From contig NZ_CP013481.2 in NCBI RefSeq assembly GCF_001465595.2, forward strand, positions 2,046,001 to 2,110,000: a stretch of DNA of 64,000 bases, written 5' to 3'. Positions 9,255 to 17,908 of the stretch are shown here, piece by piece (positions within the stretch are counted from its first letter, which is position 1; each line of letters begins with the position of its first letter). The stretch is from Pandoraea apista. Lineage in GTDB: Bacteria > Pseudomonadota > Gammaproteobacteria > Burkholderiales > Burkholderiaceae. The translations under genes were made by a program, and so were the position numbers. The notes below the pieces were generated by a model that had not been told where the DNA came from, searched no databases, and saw nothing but the letters and a program-made list of their open reading frames with translations.

Positions 9255-9360
9255 GGTGCGAGGGCGGGGGCGAACCCGGTGTAGGGCATCGGTATTGCCA
9301 TCGTAACGCCGGGCCCTGATGCCCGTTTGGGCCAATCGGCGGGTTCGGCCCGGGAGTGGC

Positions 9361-10113
9361 TCAGCGGGCAAGCAACTCGGGCACGGTACCGACGAGCAGT
9401 GTCACGCCGGAACAGGCGAGCAGCGCAAGCACCATCCGCCGGAAGGCATGGTCGGAGAGGAACTGATAGGCCCATGCCCCGGCAAGTGTTGGCAGAATCA
9501 TCGACGGCACGGCAATCGCGAACACATGCAGTGTCTGCACGGTAATGACGCCATGTACTGCGTAGAGCGTGATGGTGAGCGTGTGCATGACGATGAAGAA
9601 GATCTGCATGACAGCGCGCTGCATGTCTTTGTCCCACCCGCGCAGCGTGCACCATAGCGTCGGCACCACGCCGACGAGCCCGCCGATCCCCCCCATCACC
9701 CCGCCGATGAAACCGACCACACCGTCTGCCGTGCGTCCGCCGTGCCGTATACGGGGCAGATGCGCCGCGAGCAGCAAGATCGAGCAATAGATCACGAGTA
9801 CCGCGCCGATGCCCGCCCGAAACCATACCGGATCGAGATAGCGAAGAATCCACACGCCGACCGGCACACCGATCAGGCCGCATAGAACGAACGGTGCGAG
9901 ACGATCGAGCGGCACAGCCCGGCGGGTGGCGCGTAACCCCAGAAGCTGGCCGACGAGAGAGCAGAATGCCGCTAGCGGGCCCGCTAGCGTGGGGGGCAGC
10001 GACCATGCCCAGAAGGACAGGGCGACCAGACTGAATGCAAAGCCGGACAAGCCTTGCACGAAGCCGGCGACGCAGGCGCCGGCAATGAGAGGAAGCAACG
10101 GATCGACAGTCAT
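9361..10113 (-). CDS. TSUP-family (TauE/SafE) anion exporter
   Basis: 250 residues from ATG 10113. A polytopic membrane protein with about eight hydrophobic helices, and the family repeats AGFVQGLSGFAFSLVAL near the N-terminus and GFIGGVMGGIGGLVGVVPTL in the middle. Members move sulfite, sulfoacetate or other small organic anions. The substrate here cannot be assigned. A longer reading upstream to 10173 exists but adds a basic stretch before the first helix. Confidence 0.88.
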   Translation of the reverse strand: MTVDPLLPLIAGACVAGFVQGLSGFAFSLVALSFWAWSLPPTLAGPLAAFCSLVGQLLGLRATRRAVPLDRLAPFVLCGLIGVPVGVWILRYLDPVWFRAGIGAVLVIYCSILLLAAHLPRIRHGGRTADGVVGFIGGVMGGIGGLVGVVPTLWCTLRGWDKDMQRAVMQIFFIVMHTLTITLYAVHGVITVQTLHVFAIAVPSMILPTLAGAWAYQFLSDHAFRRMVLALLACSGVTLLVGTVPELLAR

Positions 10114-10347
10114 GAATCGGGCGGCTTGGCCGGGGGGCGAGGCAGTGGCGCTGCGTCTGCATCGCTGCGACATTACGGTGCGTCAGGGCACCGGATGCCA
10201 CCGCACAGACACGCGGCAAACGTCCGGGCGATGCTCGCGGCTCGCCGCTGGCCAAGGAAGGCAGTCTTGGGTTTGTTGTTATCAGCGGGCATTATGCGGC
10301 GATCTCGCCGATTCACGAAATTGCCGCCTCAGGGCGTGTGCACGCGC

Positions 10348-11064
10348 TCACGCCCCCGGTCGGCTGCCCCAGCGTTGCCAGGCGGCCACGAACGCCGCGC
10401 CGAGCGCGATGCCAAGCGCGGCGCCCGCAAGCGCGTCGCTCGTCCAATGATAGGCGGCTGCGATCTGACCGAACCCCGTCAGCGCGACGGCAACGGCGCA
10501 CGGCCAGCGCAGCACGCGATGCCGCAACGCGAGTACCGTCGCGAACGCCAGCATGACGGTGAGGTGGCCGGAGGGAAACGACGCATAAGCCGCGCCGTCA
10601 CCCCCAAGGAGGCGAAACTCGAAAACGCCGTCGCGCAGATACGACGGATTTTCATGAATCCATGTGGCGGGCCATGTACGTCCGAACACAAACTTCAGCC
10701 CCTGTTTGAGCACACTCCCCACGCCCACTGCGCCCGCCGCCAGCCACACGGTGGCGGCCCATGCCGGGAGTTGACGGCGCCAGACGAACACTACGCCCGC
10801 GATCATGAACGTGGGCCACGCAAGGACGAACAGCGGCGAGGGCAACTCCGCAACACGCTCGATCCAGCGGGTGCCTTGCGTGTGCACATGCACGAAGTCC
10901 ACGACCGGCCGGTCGATCCATGGGATGGCGGCCATCGCCAGCACGAGACAAGCCATCGCGCTCAGCCACGCACTACGCAGACAGGGGCGGGAGGCGAGGG
11001 AGGCGAGGGAGGCGCCCGGGGCCTGCCATGTCTCCGGCCGGGAGTTCGGAGTCGGTTCGTTCAT
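10348..11064 (-). CDS. PAP2-family membrane phosphatase
   Basis: 238 residues from ATG 11064. Type 2 phosphatidic acid phosphatase / lipid phosphatase with several membrane helices. The three catalytic motifs are visible: KFVFGRTWP (motif 1), SFPSGH (motif 2) and YHWTSDALAG (motif 3, with His and Asp). It may act on undecaprenyl pyrophosphate, phosphatidylglycerol phosphate or lipid A phosphates; the sequence does not decide. The gene stands alone. Confidence 0.9.
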   Translation of the reverse strand: MNEPTPNSRPETWQAPGASLASLASRPCLRSAWLSAMACLVLAMAAIPWIDRPVVDFVHVHTQGTRWIERVAELPSPLFVLAWPTFMIAGVVFVWRRQLPAWAATVWLAAGAVGVGSVLKQGLKFVFGRTWPATWIHENPSYLRDGVFEFRLLGGDGAAYASFPSGHLTVMLAFATVLALRHRVLRWPCAVAVALTGFGQIAAAYHWTSDALAGAALGIALGAAFVAAWQRWGSRPGA

Positions 11065-11456
11065 GATTCGGGGGCAACTATTGGGCGTCGACGCGAGACG
11101 GAACTGCCATAGGGTAATCGCCATTGCCGACGGCGACACGTCGAACGCGGCGGCCGGGACATGCATGCCGCGTTGAATACCGTTTGGCACAACGACGGCC
11201 GGTGTGACGGCGCGCTTGAGACTGCACCGCTGTCATGGCGATTTGATGACGGTCAGGGCGCAGGCGTTGCGCCTGTGACATGCTCGGGCCGCAAGGAACG
11301 GAAAGTTTTTTTGCTGCGAGAGGGGGCAACGTCCTACAATCGTCCCCTACGTAAATGTCGTGCGTTGTCAGTTGCTGGATGGGGAGCGCACGCCGCACTT
11401 TGGGATGTTGCAGTTCGCTTGGCAAAACAAAATCAAAATCGCATGCGGGGGCAGTG
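11065..11456. other. Intergenic region upstream of the Mrr-like gene, with a promoter
   Basis: A divergent gap of 392 nt. A good plus-strand promoter is visible: TTGCTG at 11311-11316 and TACAAT at 11335-11340, spaced 18 nt. A small GC hairpin (GGCGCAGGCGTTGCGCC) lies about 65 nt before it. No gene or RNA family is recognised. Confidence 0.45.
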
Positions 11457-13079
11457 GTGAACCGGGGATTCGAAAGCATCATCGATCGTCTGGCGCGTGA
11501 GTTCTGGCGCGCCGCACACACGCGCGAGCAGCAGCACGCCCAGATGCAGGCACGTTCGCTCGCGGAAGTGCGCGCCATGGATCAGGCGCAGCGCGCGTTG
11601 GAAGACGCGCCCGCAGCAGACGCGGCGGCGCGTGAACGCCTGCAACTGGCATACCGGCAGGCCGAGGCAGCCGCACAGGGCGCCAAGGCGAAACTGGAAG
11701 TCGCGCGGCTCGAGCGCTTGCTTGCCGATGGTCTCGCTCGCGACCTGCGCATTCCGCCGGCCGACTTGCGCGCGCGCAACACGCCACCGGTGCTCGATAC
11801 GCGGCATCTCCCAAAAATTCTGGCCAAACCCGAATGGGAGACCTTTGCACCCGAAAAGCCGGGCCGGCTCGCGCTGGCCATGCCGGGGGCGTCGGGCCGC
11901 TACGAGCAGGCCGTCGCGAAGGCGCGTAGCGAATTCGTGCATGCGGAGCGCGAGTACGAGGCGTCGAAAATTCGCCGTACGCAAGGTTCGATGATTCTCC
12001 AGATCGCGCAGCAAAAGGCGACCGAGGCCGCGCGAGCCGACAGCGCACGTCAAAATGCGGCCGTGGCCGAGTTCGAAGGGGCGTTGTTGCGCGGCGAAGC
12101 CGCCGCCGTCACCGGCTATGCACGCATCGTGCTCAGCCGCAGCCCGTATCCGGAAGCGTTTGCACAGACGCTTGCGGCGCACTACGTCGAGAATCACAAG
12201 TTGCTGGCCATCGGCTACGACGTGCCGACGCTTGACGCTGCCGTACCCACCGCCCTTGAGTACCATTACAACGCCACGGAAAACCTCGTGCAGGGTATGC
12301 CGGCAGGCAACGCGATGCGGGCGCAGGTCTACGCCAACGCCTTGCGCCAGATCGTGCTTCGTTCGTTGCACGAACTGTTCTCGGCCGATCCGTTGCGTCA
12401 CGTGAATGCCATTGTGTTCAACGTCTACGCGAGCGACGGCGACGCACGCGTGTGTCTGGCGAGCGCGCATGTGGCGCGTGCCGACTTTGCGACGCTGAAT
12501 CTCGCAGAGGGCGATCCGGCGACGCATCTGGCGGCGCTGGGGGCTCGCGTTTCCGCGCGTCCCGAGGCATTGGAAGCGGTGACGCCGGTGGCGGGCGTCG
12601 ATATGACGCAGGTTGTCACGGACGCCGATGTTGCCGTCGACCGTCGTTTCAATCTGATGACGCTCACCGACAAGGACTTCACGCAAGTGATGTTCCACCT
12701 GCTGCGCTCGCATGGGTTCGAGGGCCCGCCGTTATTGCCGGGCGAAACACCGGGCATGCTGACGTGCCGCGCGTGGGACCCGCATCCGATTTTCGGCGGC
12801 GACGTCGTGGTGCATATCTACCGCGAGATGGACGCTGGCGCGCGTCTTGGCATGGCTGCCGCCCGCACGCTGCTCGCGGAGATGCAGCAGATTGGCGCGT
12901 CGCGCGGGATGCTGATCACCACGGGAGCGTTTGACGACGGTGTCGAGGAGTTTGCGCGCGATCGCCGCATCGAGTTGCTCGCCGGGCATCATCTGGTCTT
13001 CCTGCTCAAGGAGAACGCGGGCGTGGAGGCGAGCGTGGTGGTGCCCGAGACACAAGACGCCGCCGCAGCGTTGCTTTGA
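11457..13079 (+). CDS. Mrr-like (restriction endonuclease fold) protein with N-terminal coiled coil, probable loss of catalytic Lys
   Basis: 540 residues from GTG 11457 (purine-rich GCGGGGGC upstream). Residues 1-200 are Ala/Arg/Glu-rich helices (likely coiled coil). A central alpha/beta region of unknown type follows. The C-terminal 130 or so residues look like an Mrr/PD-(D/E)xK domain: DKDFTQVMFHLLRSHGFEG, then GGDVVVHIYREMD, then SRGMLITTGAFDDGVEEFA and RRIELLAGHHLVFLL. In active Mrr proteins the second strand ends in QxK; here it reads HIY. It is therefore probably a non-cutting DNA-binding or regulatory relative. No methylase is nearby. Confidence 0.7.
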   Translation: MNRGFESIIDRLAREFWRAAHTREQQHAQMQARSLAEVRAMDQAQRALEDAPAADAAARERLQLAYRQAEAAAQGAKAKLEVARLERLLADGLARDLRIPPADLRARNTPPVLDTRHLPKILAKPEWETFAPEKPGRLALAMPGASGRYEQAVAKARSEFVHAEREYEASKIRRTQGSMILQIAQQKATEAARADSARQNAAVAEFEGALLRGEAAAVTGYARIVLSRSPYPEAFAQTLAAHYVENHKLLAIGYDVPTLDAAVPTALEYHYNATENLVQGMPAGNAMRAQVYANALRQIVLRSLHELFSADPLRHVNAIVFNVYASDGDARVCLASAHVARADFATLNLAEGDPATHLAALGARVSARPEALEAVTPVAGVDMTQVVTDADVAVDRRFNLMTLTDKDFTQVMFHLLRSHGFEGPPLLPGETPGMLTCRAWDPHPIFGGDVVVHIYREMDAGARLGMAAARTLLAEMQQIGASRGMLITTGAFDDGVEEFARDRRIELLAGHHLVFLLKENAGVEASVVVPETQDAAAALL

Positions 13080-13174
13080 CGACTCGCGCCGGCGGGGCGA
13101 GTCATCGTCTCGGCACAGGCGTCCTGCTATAGTGAGCCAGCCTCACCCACGTCATTCACATCACGGAGGATCGT

Positions 13175-13684
13175 ATGTCGCGACGCATGGAAAGCTCGGC
13201 TAATGCAGGTTGGAAGATGTCCCGAATCGGGTTGGCAGGGGGTAGCGTTGCGCTGGTGCTGGCCTTGGGCGCACCGATGCAGGCGCAAGCGCAACTCGAT
13301 TTGCTCAAGAACGCCGTGGGCGGAAGTTCCGGTGGCGGCAACTCCGGTGGTCTGGCCGGCAGTCTCGGCGGGCTTGCCTCGACCGGCTCGCTGACCTCGG
13401 GCAGCGTTGGGAACGCGACCGGCGTGTTGCAGTTCTGTATCAAGAACAACTATCTCAGCGGCGCCAATCTGAGTTCGGCTACCGATGTCAAAGACAAGCT
13501 GCTCGGCAAGATCGGCACGCAATCGGGCTCGCCGGCGGCCAGCCCCGGCTACCTCGACGGGGCCAAGGGGCTGCTGTCCTCGCCGGACGGCAAGACAGTC
13601 GATCTGAACGGTGGCGGGCTCAAGGAACAATTGACGCGTCAGGTCTGCGACAAGGTTCTCGATCAGGCCAAATCCTTCCTCTGA
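13175..13684 (+). CDS. DUF2501 periplasmic protein (YjjA-like)
   Basis: 169 residues with strong GGAGG before ATG 13175. A signal peptide (cleavage after AQAQA) leads into LDLLKNAVGGSSGGG, a Gly/Ser-rich linker, then a domain with two Cys (LQFCIKNNYL and RQVCDKVLDQ) that probably form a disulphide. This is the DUF2501 pattern; function is unknown. It is a single gene transcribed from its own intergenic region. Confidence 0.85.
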   Translation: MSRRMESSANAGWKMSRIGLAGGSVALVLALGAPMQAQAQLDLLKNAVGGSSGGGNSGGLAGSLGGLASTGSLTSGSVGNATGVLQFCIKNNYLSGANLSSATDVKDKLLGKIGTQSGSPAASPGYLDGAKGLLSSPDGKTVDLNGGGLKEQLTRQVCDKVLDQAKSFL

Positions 13685-13862
13685 TACGGTCTTCCGGGCT
13701 CGCCGGCTGGCGGAGGATTCGCCCGCCGGCGTCCGGGGCGGGATGCCGTCCGGTATTCGGATGGCACCAAAATAATTCTGTACATTGGGTCTTTGCCAAG
13801 GGCCACGGGCGGACGTACGCTATGCGTAATCCCATCCCCGCCGATTTTGTCCGGAGCCATCG

Positions 13863-14507
13863 ATGTATCAGCCCGCCGCTTTTGCCGAGACGCGTACCGA
13901 AGTGCTGCACGATCTCATTCGCACGTATCCGCTCGGTCTGCTCGTGAGCGCCGGCTCGCAGGGCCTGATCGCCGATTCGATTCCTTTCCTTGTGTATCCG
14001 GATGAAGGTGAGTTCGGTACGTTGCGTGCGCATTTTGCGCGCGCCAATCCGCATGGCCCTGCGCTTCGCGATGTCGATGAATGTCTGGTCGCGTTCACGG
14101 GGCCGCAGGGGTACATCACGCCGTCGTGGTATGCCGCCAAGGCCGAGCATGGCAAGGTGGTGCCGACCTGGAACTATGCGGCGGTGCACGTGTGGGGGAA
14201 GCCACGTGTGATTGACGATGCGGCATGGCTGCGCCGGCTCGTGGGCGATCTCACACAATCTCAGGAACAGGGCCGCTCTGCGCCGTGGGCGGTGGAAGAC
14301 GCGCCGGCCGACTTCATCGACGGCATGCTGCGGGCAATTGTCGGTGTGGAGATTCCGATTCGACGCATCGAGGGCAAATTCAAGATGTCGCAGAATCGTG
14401 CGATGTCCGATCGCGTCGGTGTGGTCGAAGGACTGCGCGCCGACGGGCCGATGAACGAGCCGCTGGCCGCGCTCGTTGCGCAGCGCGGCGAAGTGCCGGG
14501 TGACTGA
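13863..14507 (+). CDS. FMN-binding negative transcriptional regulator (PaiB family)
   Basis: 214 residues. PaiB/YjbR-like flavin split-barrel fold. Key family stretches are RTYPLGLLVSAG, AHFARANPHG, GPQGYITPSWY and VVPTWNYAAVHVWG, with EGKFKMSQNR near the C-terminus (FMN phosphate site). In Bacillus PaiB represses protease and sporulation genes. In proteobacteria most members are better regarded as flavin-binding proteins of unknown role. Confidence 0.88.
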   Translation: MYQPAAFAETRTEVLHDLIRTYPLGLLVSAGSQGLIADSIPFLVYPDEGEFGTLRAHFARANPHGPALRDVDECLVAFTGPQGYITPSWYAAKAEHGKVVPTWNYAAVHVWGKPRVIDDAAWLRRLVGDLTQSQEQGRSAPWAVEDAPADFIDGMLRAIVGVEIPIRRIEGKFKMSQNRAMSDRVGVVEGLRADGPMNEPLAALVAQRGEVPGD

Positions 14508-14630
14508 ACGCCCCGGGGGATGGGGCCCTGTGTCGGCTGCCGTAACGAACCGAAACAATTCAGCGGGGCGGGGACGGGATAAACGGTGGTGTCCCCGCAT
14601 ACAATGCGGCAACCCTACTCGGATGCCGCA

Positions 14631-14789
14631 ATGAAAACGCTGCTCCTCATGCTCGCGCTGGTGCTTTGCCTGCTCTTTCTCGAGCAGGCATGGCTGCCAT
14701 CGGCGCAAGCGGACGAGTGCGACAACCTTGGCCCGGCCCAAACCTTGCAATGCGCCGCCTACGGTGCGGCAAACGTCGTCCCCGAATAG
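14631..14789 (+). CDS. Small secreted or membrane protein
   Basis: 52 residues from ATG 14631, preceded by GGATG. MKTLLLMLALVLCLLFLEQAWL is a signal or membrane segment (split here: MKTLLLMLALV and LCLLFLEQAWL). A 25-residue tail follows with Cys in ADECDNLGPAQTLQC, which could form a disulphide. A possible -10 (TACAAT at 14600-14605) sits before it. Homologues cannot be verified by eye, so this is a plausible but unproven gene. Confidence 0.5.
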   Translation: MKTLLLMLALVLCLLFLEQAWLPSAQADECDNLGPAQTLQCAAYGAANVVPE

Positions 14790-14840
14790 CCGTTCATCCG
14801 CTACAATCGCACCCCCTGACGTTTTACCCTAAGCCGTGCG

Positions 14841-15788
14841 ATGAAGCAGTCTCGATGGACGGTCACCGCAGTGCGCGCAAACCGCTTGCGCGCGATGACC
14901 GGGAAGTTGCCGTTGGCAGTGTCCTCTGCCTCTCTGTTCTCCCTGATTTCCCTTGCTTCCGCCATTGCCGTCATGGCGCTTCCGGGCGACGCGTTTGCCG
15001 CCGCCACGGCATGTGGCGACCATTATTGGGCGGGCACCGCACCCGACATCACCAATGCGGCGATGACACGCAACGCACGCGAGGTGTGCTTCAGTGCGTT
15101 CGGTGTCATGCACTCCGGGGTGACACGCACACCGTTGTGGTCGGCGGAACGTCTCACGCGCGCCGGCTTGAGCGATGCGCGTCAGATCTCTCGCGTCAAC
15201 AACTTCCACGCGGAATCGCGCCTTCCCCCGGGAGAGCGGGCTGAACTGCGCGACTATGTCCGCTCGGGGTACGACCGTGGACACATGGCGCCGTCGGCCG
15301 ATATGCCGGACGCGCAGGCGCAATCGGAGAGCTTCTCGCTGTCGAACATGGTGCCGCAGAACAGCGAGAACAATCGCTATTTGTGGGCAGGCATCGAGTC
15401 GAGCGTACGCAAGCTCGCGCAGGATCGCGGCGAATTGTTCGTTCTCACCGGTCCGCTGTTCAAGGGCAAGACGATTACGCAGGTCGGCAATCGGGTGATG
15501 GTGCCCACGCAGCTCTATAAGGTGGTCTACGATCCCAGGCGCAAGCAGGCAGGCGCCTACCTTGTCGCGAACGAAGCCACCGGCGACTATTCTGTGGTGA
15601 GCGTGGCGGAACTCGAGACGCTGGCCGGCATCGACTTCTTCCCTGGCATGCCGGCGGACGTGAAGCGCACGGCCATGCGATTGCCCGCACCCAAGGCGGC
15701 GGGCGGCAAGCGCAAGCGAGATCCGGAGGTGCCGTCGTTCCGCGAGGTGCAGACGGTGCTTGATTTCTTGCGTACGATCATTCGCTAA
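14841..15788 (+). CDS. Secreted DNA/RNA non-specific endonuclease (NucA/EndA family)
   Basis: 315 residues. A long basic N-terminus and hydrophobic core (SLFSLISLASAIAVMAL) end near AFA-AAT, giving export to the periplasm or outside. The beta-beta-alpha-metal nuclease motif DRGHMAPSAD (catalytic His) is at about residue 150, followed by FSLSNMVPQNSENNR with the metal Asn. Likely roles are nutrient salvage or defence against DNA outside the cell. A -10-like TACAAT (14802-14807) precedes it. Confidence 0.92.
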   Translation: MKQSRWTVTAVRANRLRAMTGKLPLAVSSASLFSLISLASAIAVMALPGDAFAAATACGDHYWAGTAPDITNAAMTRNAREVCFSAFGVMHSGVTRTPLWSAERLTRAGLSDARQISRVNNFHAESRLPPGERAELRDYVRSGYDRGHMAPSADMPDAQAQSESFSLSNMVPQNSENNRYLWAGIESSVRKLAQDRGELFVLTGPLFKGKTITQVGNRVMVPTQLYKVVYDPRRKQAGAYLVANEATGDYSVVSVAELETLAGIDFFPGMPADVKRTAMRLPAPKAAGGKRKRDPEVPSFREVQTVLDFLRTIIR

Positions 15789-15882
15789 GCCTGACGGTGG
15801 CGTGTGCAAGGCATTGCTACGAACGTTGCCGGGGGCATTTGCCCCGTTTCCACCTTGATTTCCCCCGACTGAGGAGTTTCCA

Positions 15883-16161
15883 ATGTCCGCTTCGTCTTCC
15901 GTTAACGCCAAGTTCGCTCCGTTCGCCAACGATGCCGATGCGCTCACGCTTGGCGAACTGAATGTCGAAAATCATACGGATCACGTTGCCATTTTTGGCA
16001 ACCTGGAAATTCGCCGCGATGCCGACGGGCTGCATCAGGCGCAAGCGCTCAAAGCGGTGCTCGACGCCGTTGTGGCGACGCTGTCGGGCGCCGATTTGCC
16101 TGCACACGCCGAGGCAGCGGGCACCACGGCGCGGCAAGTTAAAAATCCGTTCGAGTCGTGA
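15883..16161 (+). CDS. Conserved hypothetical protein
   Basis: 92 residues, acidic N-terminal half (DADALTLGELNVENHTDHVA) followed by GNLEIRRDADGL and a helical Ala-rich part. No signal peptide and no motif that I recognise. A good purine-rich site (GAGGAG) lies before ATG 15883. The pattern of a short strand-strand-helix domain suggests a small cytosolic protein; function unknown. Confidence 0.7.
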   Translation: MSASSSVNAKFAPFANDADALTLGELNVENHTDHVAIFGNLEIRRDADGLHQAQALKAVLDAVVATLSGADLPAHAEAAGTTARQVKNPFES

Positions 16162-16639
16162 CGTTCGCGGGGCGGGGAACCGCCCCCGGATTTACCCCAG
16201 CTTTGTGGTTTATCGAAAGAATCGATGTTGCGGTGCACTACGAAACAGGTGCGCCATGCGTTTCACCTCAGGTGCCTCCCGGTAGCCCGGCATACCGCCA
16301 AAGGCGCGTCTGCGACATGCACGTCCCTGTCGAAGCCTGAAAATCTCCCAATTCCACGATTCATGCGGGTTGCGCGACAACTTGTCGCACCTGCGACATT
16401 CTGTCGCATTGACACGGGCCGTCAAAAATCACGAATCGCGTCAGGGTGACGGTATTCCTGGTCAGGATATCGGGTCTCGAAATCCGGCCAAATCGGAGGT
16501 TTTGCTTGCGGCGACGCAGCACAGATGAGGGGTTTACGGCTGCCGGACAAAGCGCATACTAGCCCTGCGTCTCGTCGATTCCGATAGCGAGAATCGATGA
16601 CCGGCAAGGCTACGAACACTAAACAACGCGAGGTAACTT
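16162..16639. other. Intergenic region with two adjacent dyads, upstream of a small membrane protein gene
   Basis: A 478-nt gap with no ORF I trust. It contains two dyads sharing the half-site TGCGACA (16374-16388 and 16392-16408), an isolated half-site at 16311-16317, and a consensus -35 TTGACA at 16409-16414 right after the second dyad. No convincing -10 is seen 16-18 nt downstream. Confidence 0.5.
16374..16408. promoter_or_regulatory. Tandem TGCGACA dyad operators
   Basis: First dyad GCGACAA-C-TTGTCGC (16374-16388), second TGCGACA-TTC-TGTCGCA (16392-16408). Their centres lie 19 nt apart, roughly two helical turns, so two dimers would bind on nearly the same face. They abut TTGACA at 16409. 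This looks like a regulator-binding site; the regulator is unknown. Confidence 0.5.
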
Positions 16640-16825
16640 ATGCACATCCGTTGGAAAAAAGTGTATTCGAGTGGATGGGGGACGATTCATCACGATGCAC
16701 CCCGTTCCCATCGCAGCGCCACTGAGCGCGAGCAACTCTTTCAACGCCTGTTGGCAATCGCGATCGCCTGTAGTGTCGGCGGATTCGTGCTCTTGTCCGT
16801 GGGTGCGGCCTTCCTGGGACGCTAA
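16640..16825 (+). CDS. Small single-pass membrane protein (IRWxKxYS type), copy 1
   Basis: 61 residues with GCGAGG upstream of ATG 16640. It begins MHIRWKKVYSSGWG, has a basic/acidic middle (HRSATEREQL) and ends in one membrane helix (about 38-58). The N-terminal pattern IRWxKxYSxGxG and the layout recur in the protein at 17385-17552, so the two are probably paralogues. Topology: short cytoplasmic N-terminus, C-terminal helix. No function is known to me. Confidence 0.7.
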   Translation: MHIRWKKVYSSGWGTIHHDAPRSHRSATEREQLFQRLLAIAIACSVGGFVLLSVGAAFLGR

Positions 16826-17384
16826 AGTCACAGATCTTCCTTTTCGTGCGCGGCGCCGCCTTCAGCGGATCGCCGCGCAACGTTACTTCGGCTGACATTC
16901 CGGCTGCATATTCCCGCTTTTCAAGTGAAAAGTCCGCTCCCGCCCCTATGGTGCCGGGGGCCGCGGCGCTTTCATTTCGCCCTTTCGATCGCCCGCCTTG
17001 AACGAATGCCTTCGCCGTTTTGAAACGTCTTGTTACAAAGATTCTCCGTTTCAAAACGCTCTCGAACCCGGATGTCGGAAAATACCTGCAATTCCCCATT
17101 AAAAATCTGTCGACACCTACGATAAAGCGCGCAATGCGCGTTGATATCCATCGTCGATGACGTGGTCTCTCGTGGCGATGTAGCCGCGTTCTGCAAGGTC
17201 ACGCTATTGCGTTTACGAAAGAATAGTGCGATCTTGAAGCGAAGGCGCTTTGTCGGAATTTTGGGTAGTTCGCTGTTCGGAATTTGCCCGGATTTATCCG
17301 AATTGTCTTGCGCCTCATAACTTTCGATAAAGAAGAAAAGAAAACAGTTGTGCGGGCTGGTTTGATTGATTTGTGAGGTGCGCC
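16826..17384. other. AT-richer intergenic region between the two small membrane protein genes
   Basis: About 560 nt, clearly lower in GC than the neighbours. A 170-codon minus-strand frame crosses it but has no ribosome site and an unnatural composition, so I do not call it. No repeat, tRNA or clear terminator is seen. It may hold long untranslated leader or old transferred DNA. Confidence 0.35.
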
Positions 17385-17552
17385 ATGGAAATTCGCTGGG
17401 AAAAGTTGTACTCGGGCGGATTGGGTCGTTTTTACGACACTTCGGAATCGAGCCGCCGTCGGGCACGGCGCGCGCAGTTGGCATGGTTTGGCGTGGTCAT
17501 CTCCGTTGGCATCGCCATCGGGGCCATCGCCATCGCATGGCGCTGGCTCTGA
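17385..17552 (+). CDS. Small single-pass membrane protein (IRWxKxYS type), copy 2
   Basis: 55 residues with GTGAGGTGC before ATG 17385. It begins MEIRWEKLYSGGLG, has a very basic stretch (SSRRRARRAQ) and one membrane helix (about residues 34-53), ending WRWL. The N-terminus matches the 16640 protein (IRW, K, YS, G). Its stop codon overlaps the next start (TGATG), so the two genes are almost surely translated together. It is shorter than the usual 60-codon reporting limit. Confidence 0.7.
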   Translation: MEIRWEKLYSGGLGRFYDTSESSRRRARRAQLAWFGVVISVGIAIGAIAIAWRWL

Positions 17553-17908
17553 TGTTCATCACGGCAAAGCGTCGTTCGGGGATCACGGGGATAGGGGTGC
17601 TGCTCGCCATTGCGGTGAGCACGCCGGTTCGCGCGCAGACGCCGGCCATGCCGGCGGAGCCGCTCGACACGGCGGGAAGGCCGTGCGGGGCACTGCGCGC
17701 GCTACCTGCCGACGTTACCCACTATCGTTACGAAGTCGCGAACCGGTGCGAGCGTCCGGTCACATTCTTCTGGCGTTGCAGCGCCACCGATACGGAGCAC
17801 TCTCTGGAAATTCCCGGCAAAGCGACGCAATCCGCCACGTGCGTGAAGGCGACGGCCGCTGCCGGAGAGATCGTGTTCCGCTTCGATCCGCCCGGTACCG
17901 GCAACTGA
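17552..17908 (+). CDS. Secreted Cys-containing protein coupled to the small membrane protein
   Basis: 118 residues from ATG 17552, which shares its A with the preceding stop. A signal peptide (MFITAKRRSGITGIGVLLA..., cleavage after VRAQ) leads to a beta-rich domain with four Cys: GRPCGALRAL, ANRCERPVTFFWRCS and ATCVKATA. The 'NRCERPVTFFWRC' pattern resembles small periplasmic domains with two disulphides. No named family is recognised. Coupling suggests that it works with the upstream membrane protein. Confidence 0.65.
   Translation: MFITAKRRSGITGIGVLLAIAVSTPVRAQTPAMPAEPLDTAGRPCGALRALPADVTHYRYEVANRCERPVTFFWRCSATDTEHSLEIPGKATQSATCVKATAAAGEIVFRFDPPGTGN

Noticed and set aside
13081-13103. Hairpin GACTCGC...GCGAGTC after the Mrr-like gene
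   Set aside because: Good 7-bp stem but no T-run, so it was not called as a terminator.
16972-17484. 170-codon minus-strand frame in the AT-richer gap
   Set aside because: No ribosome site, atypical composition and overlap with the well-supported small gene at 17385.
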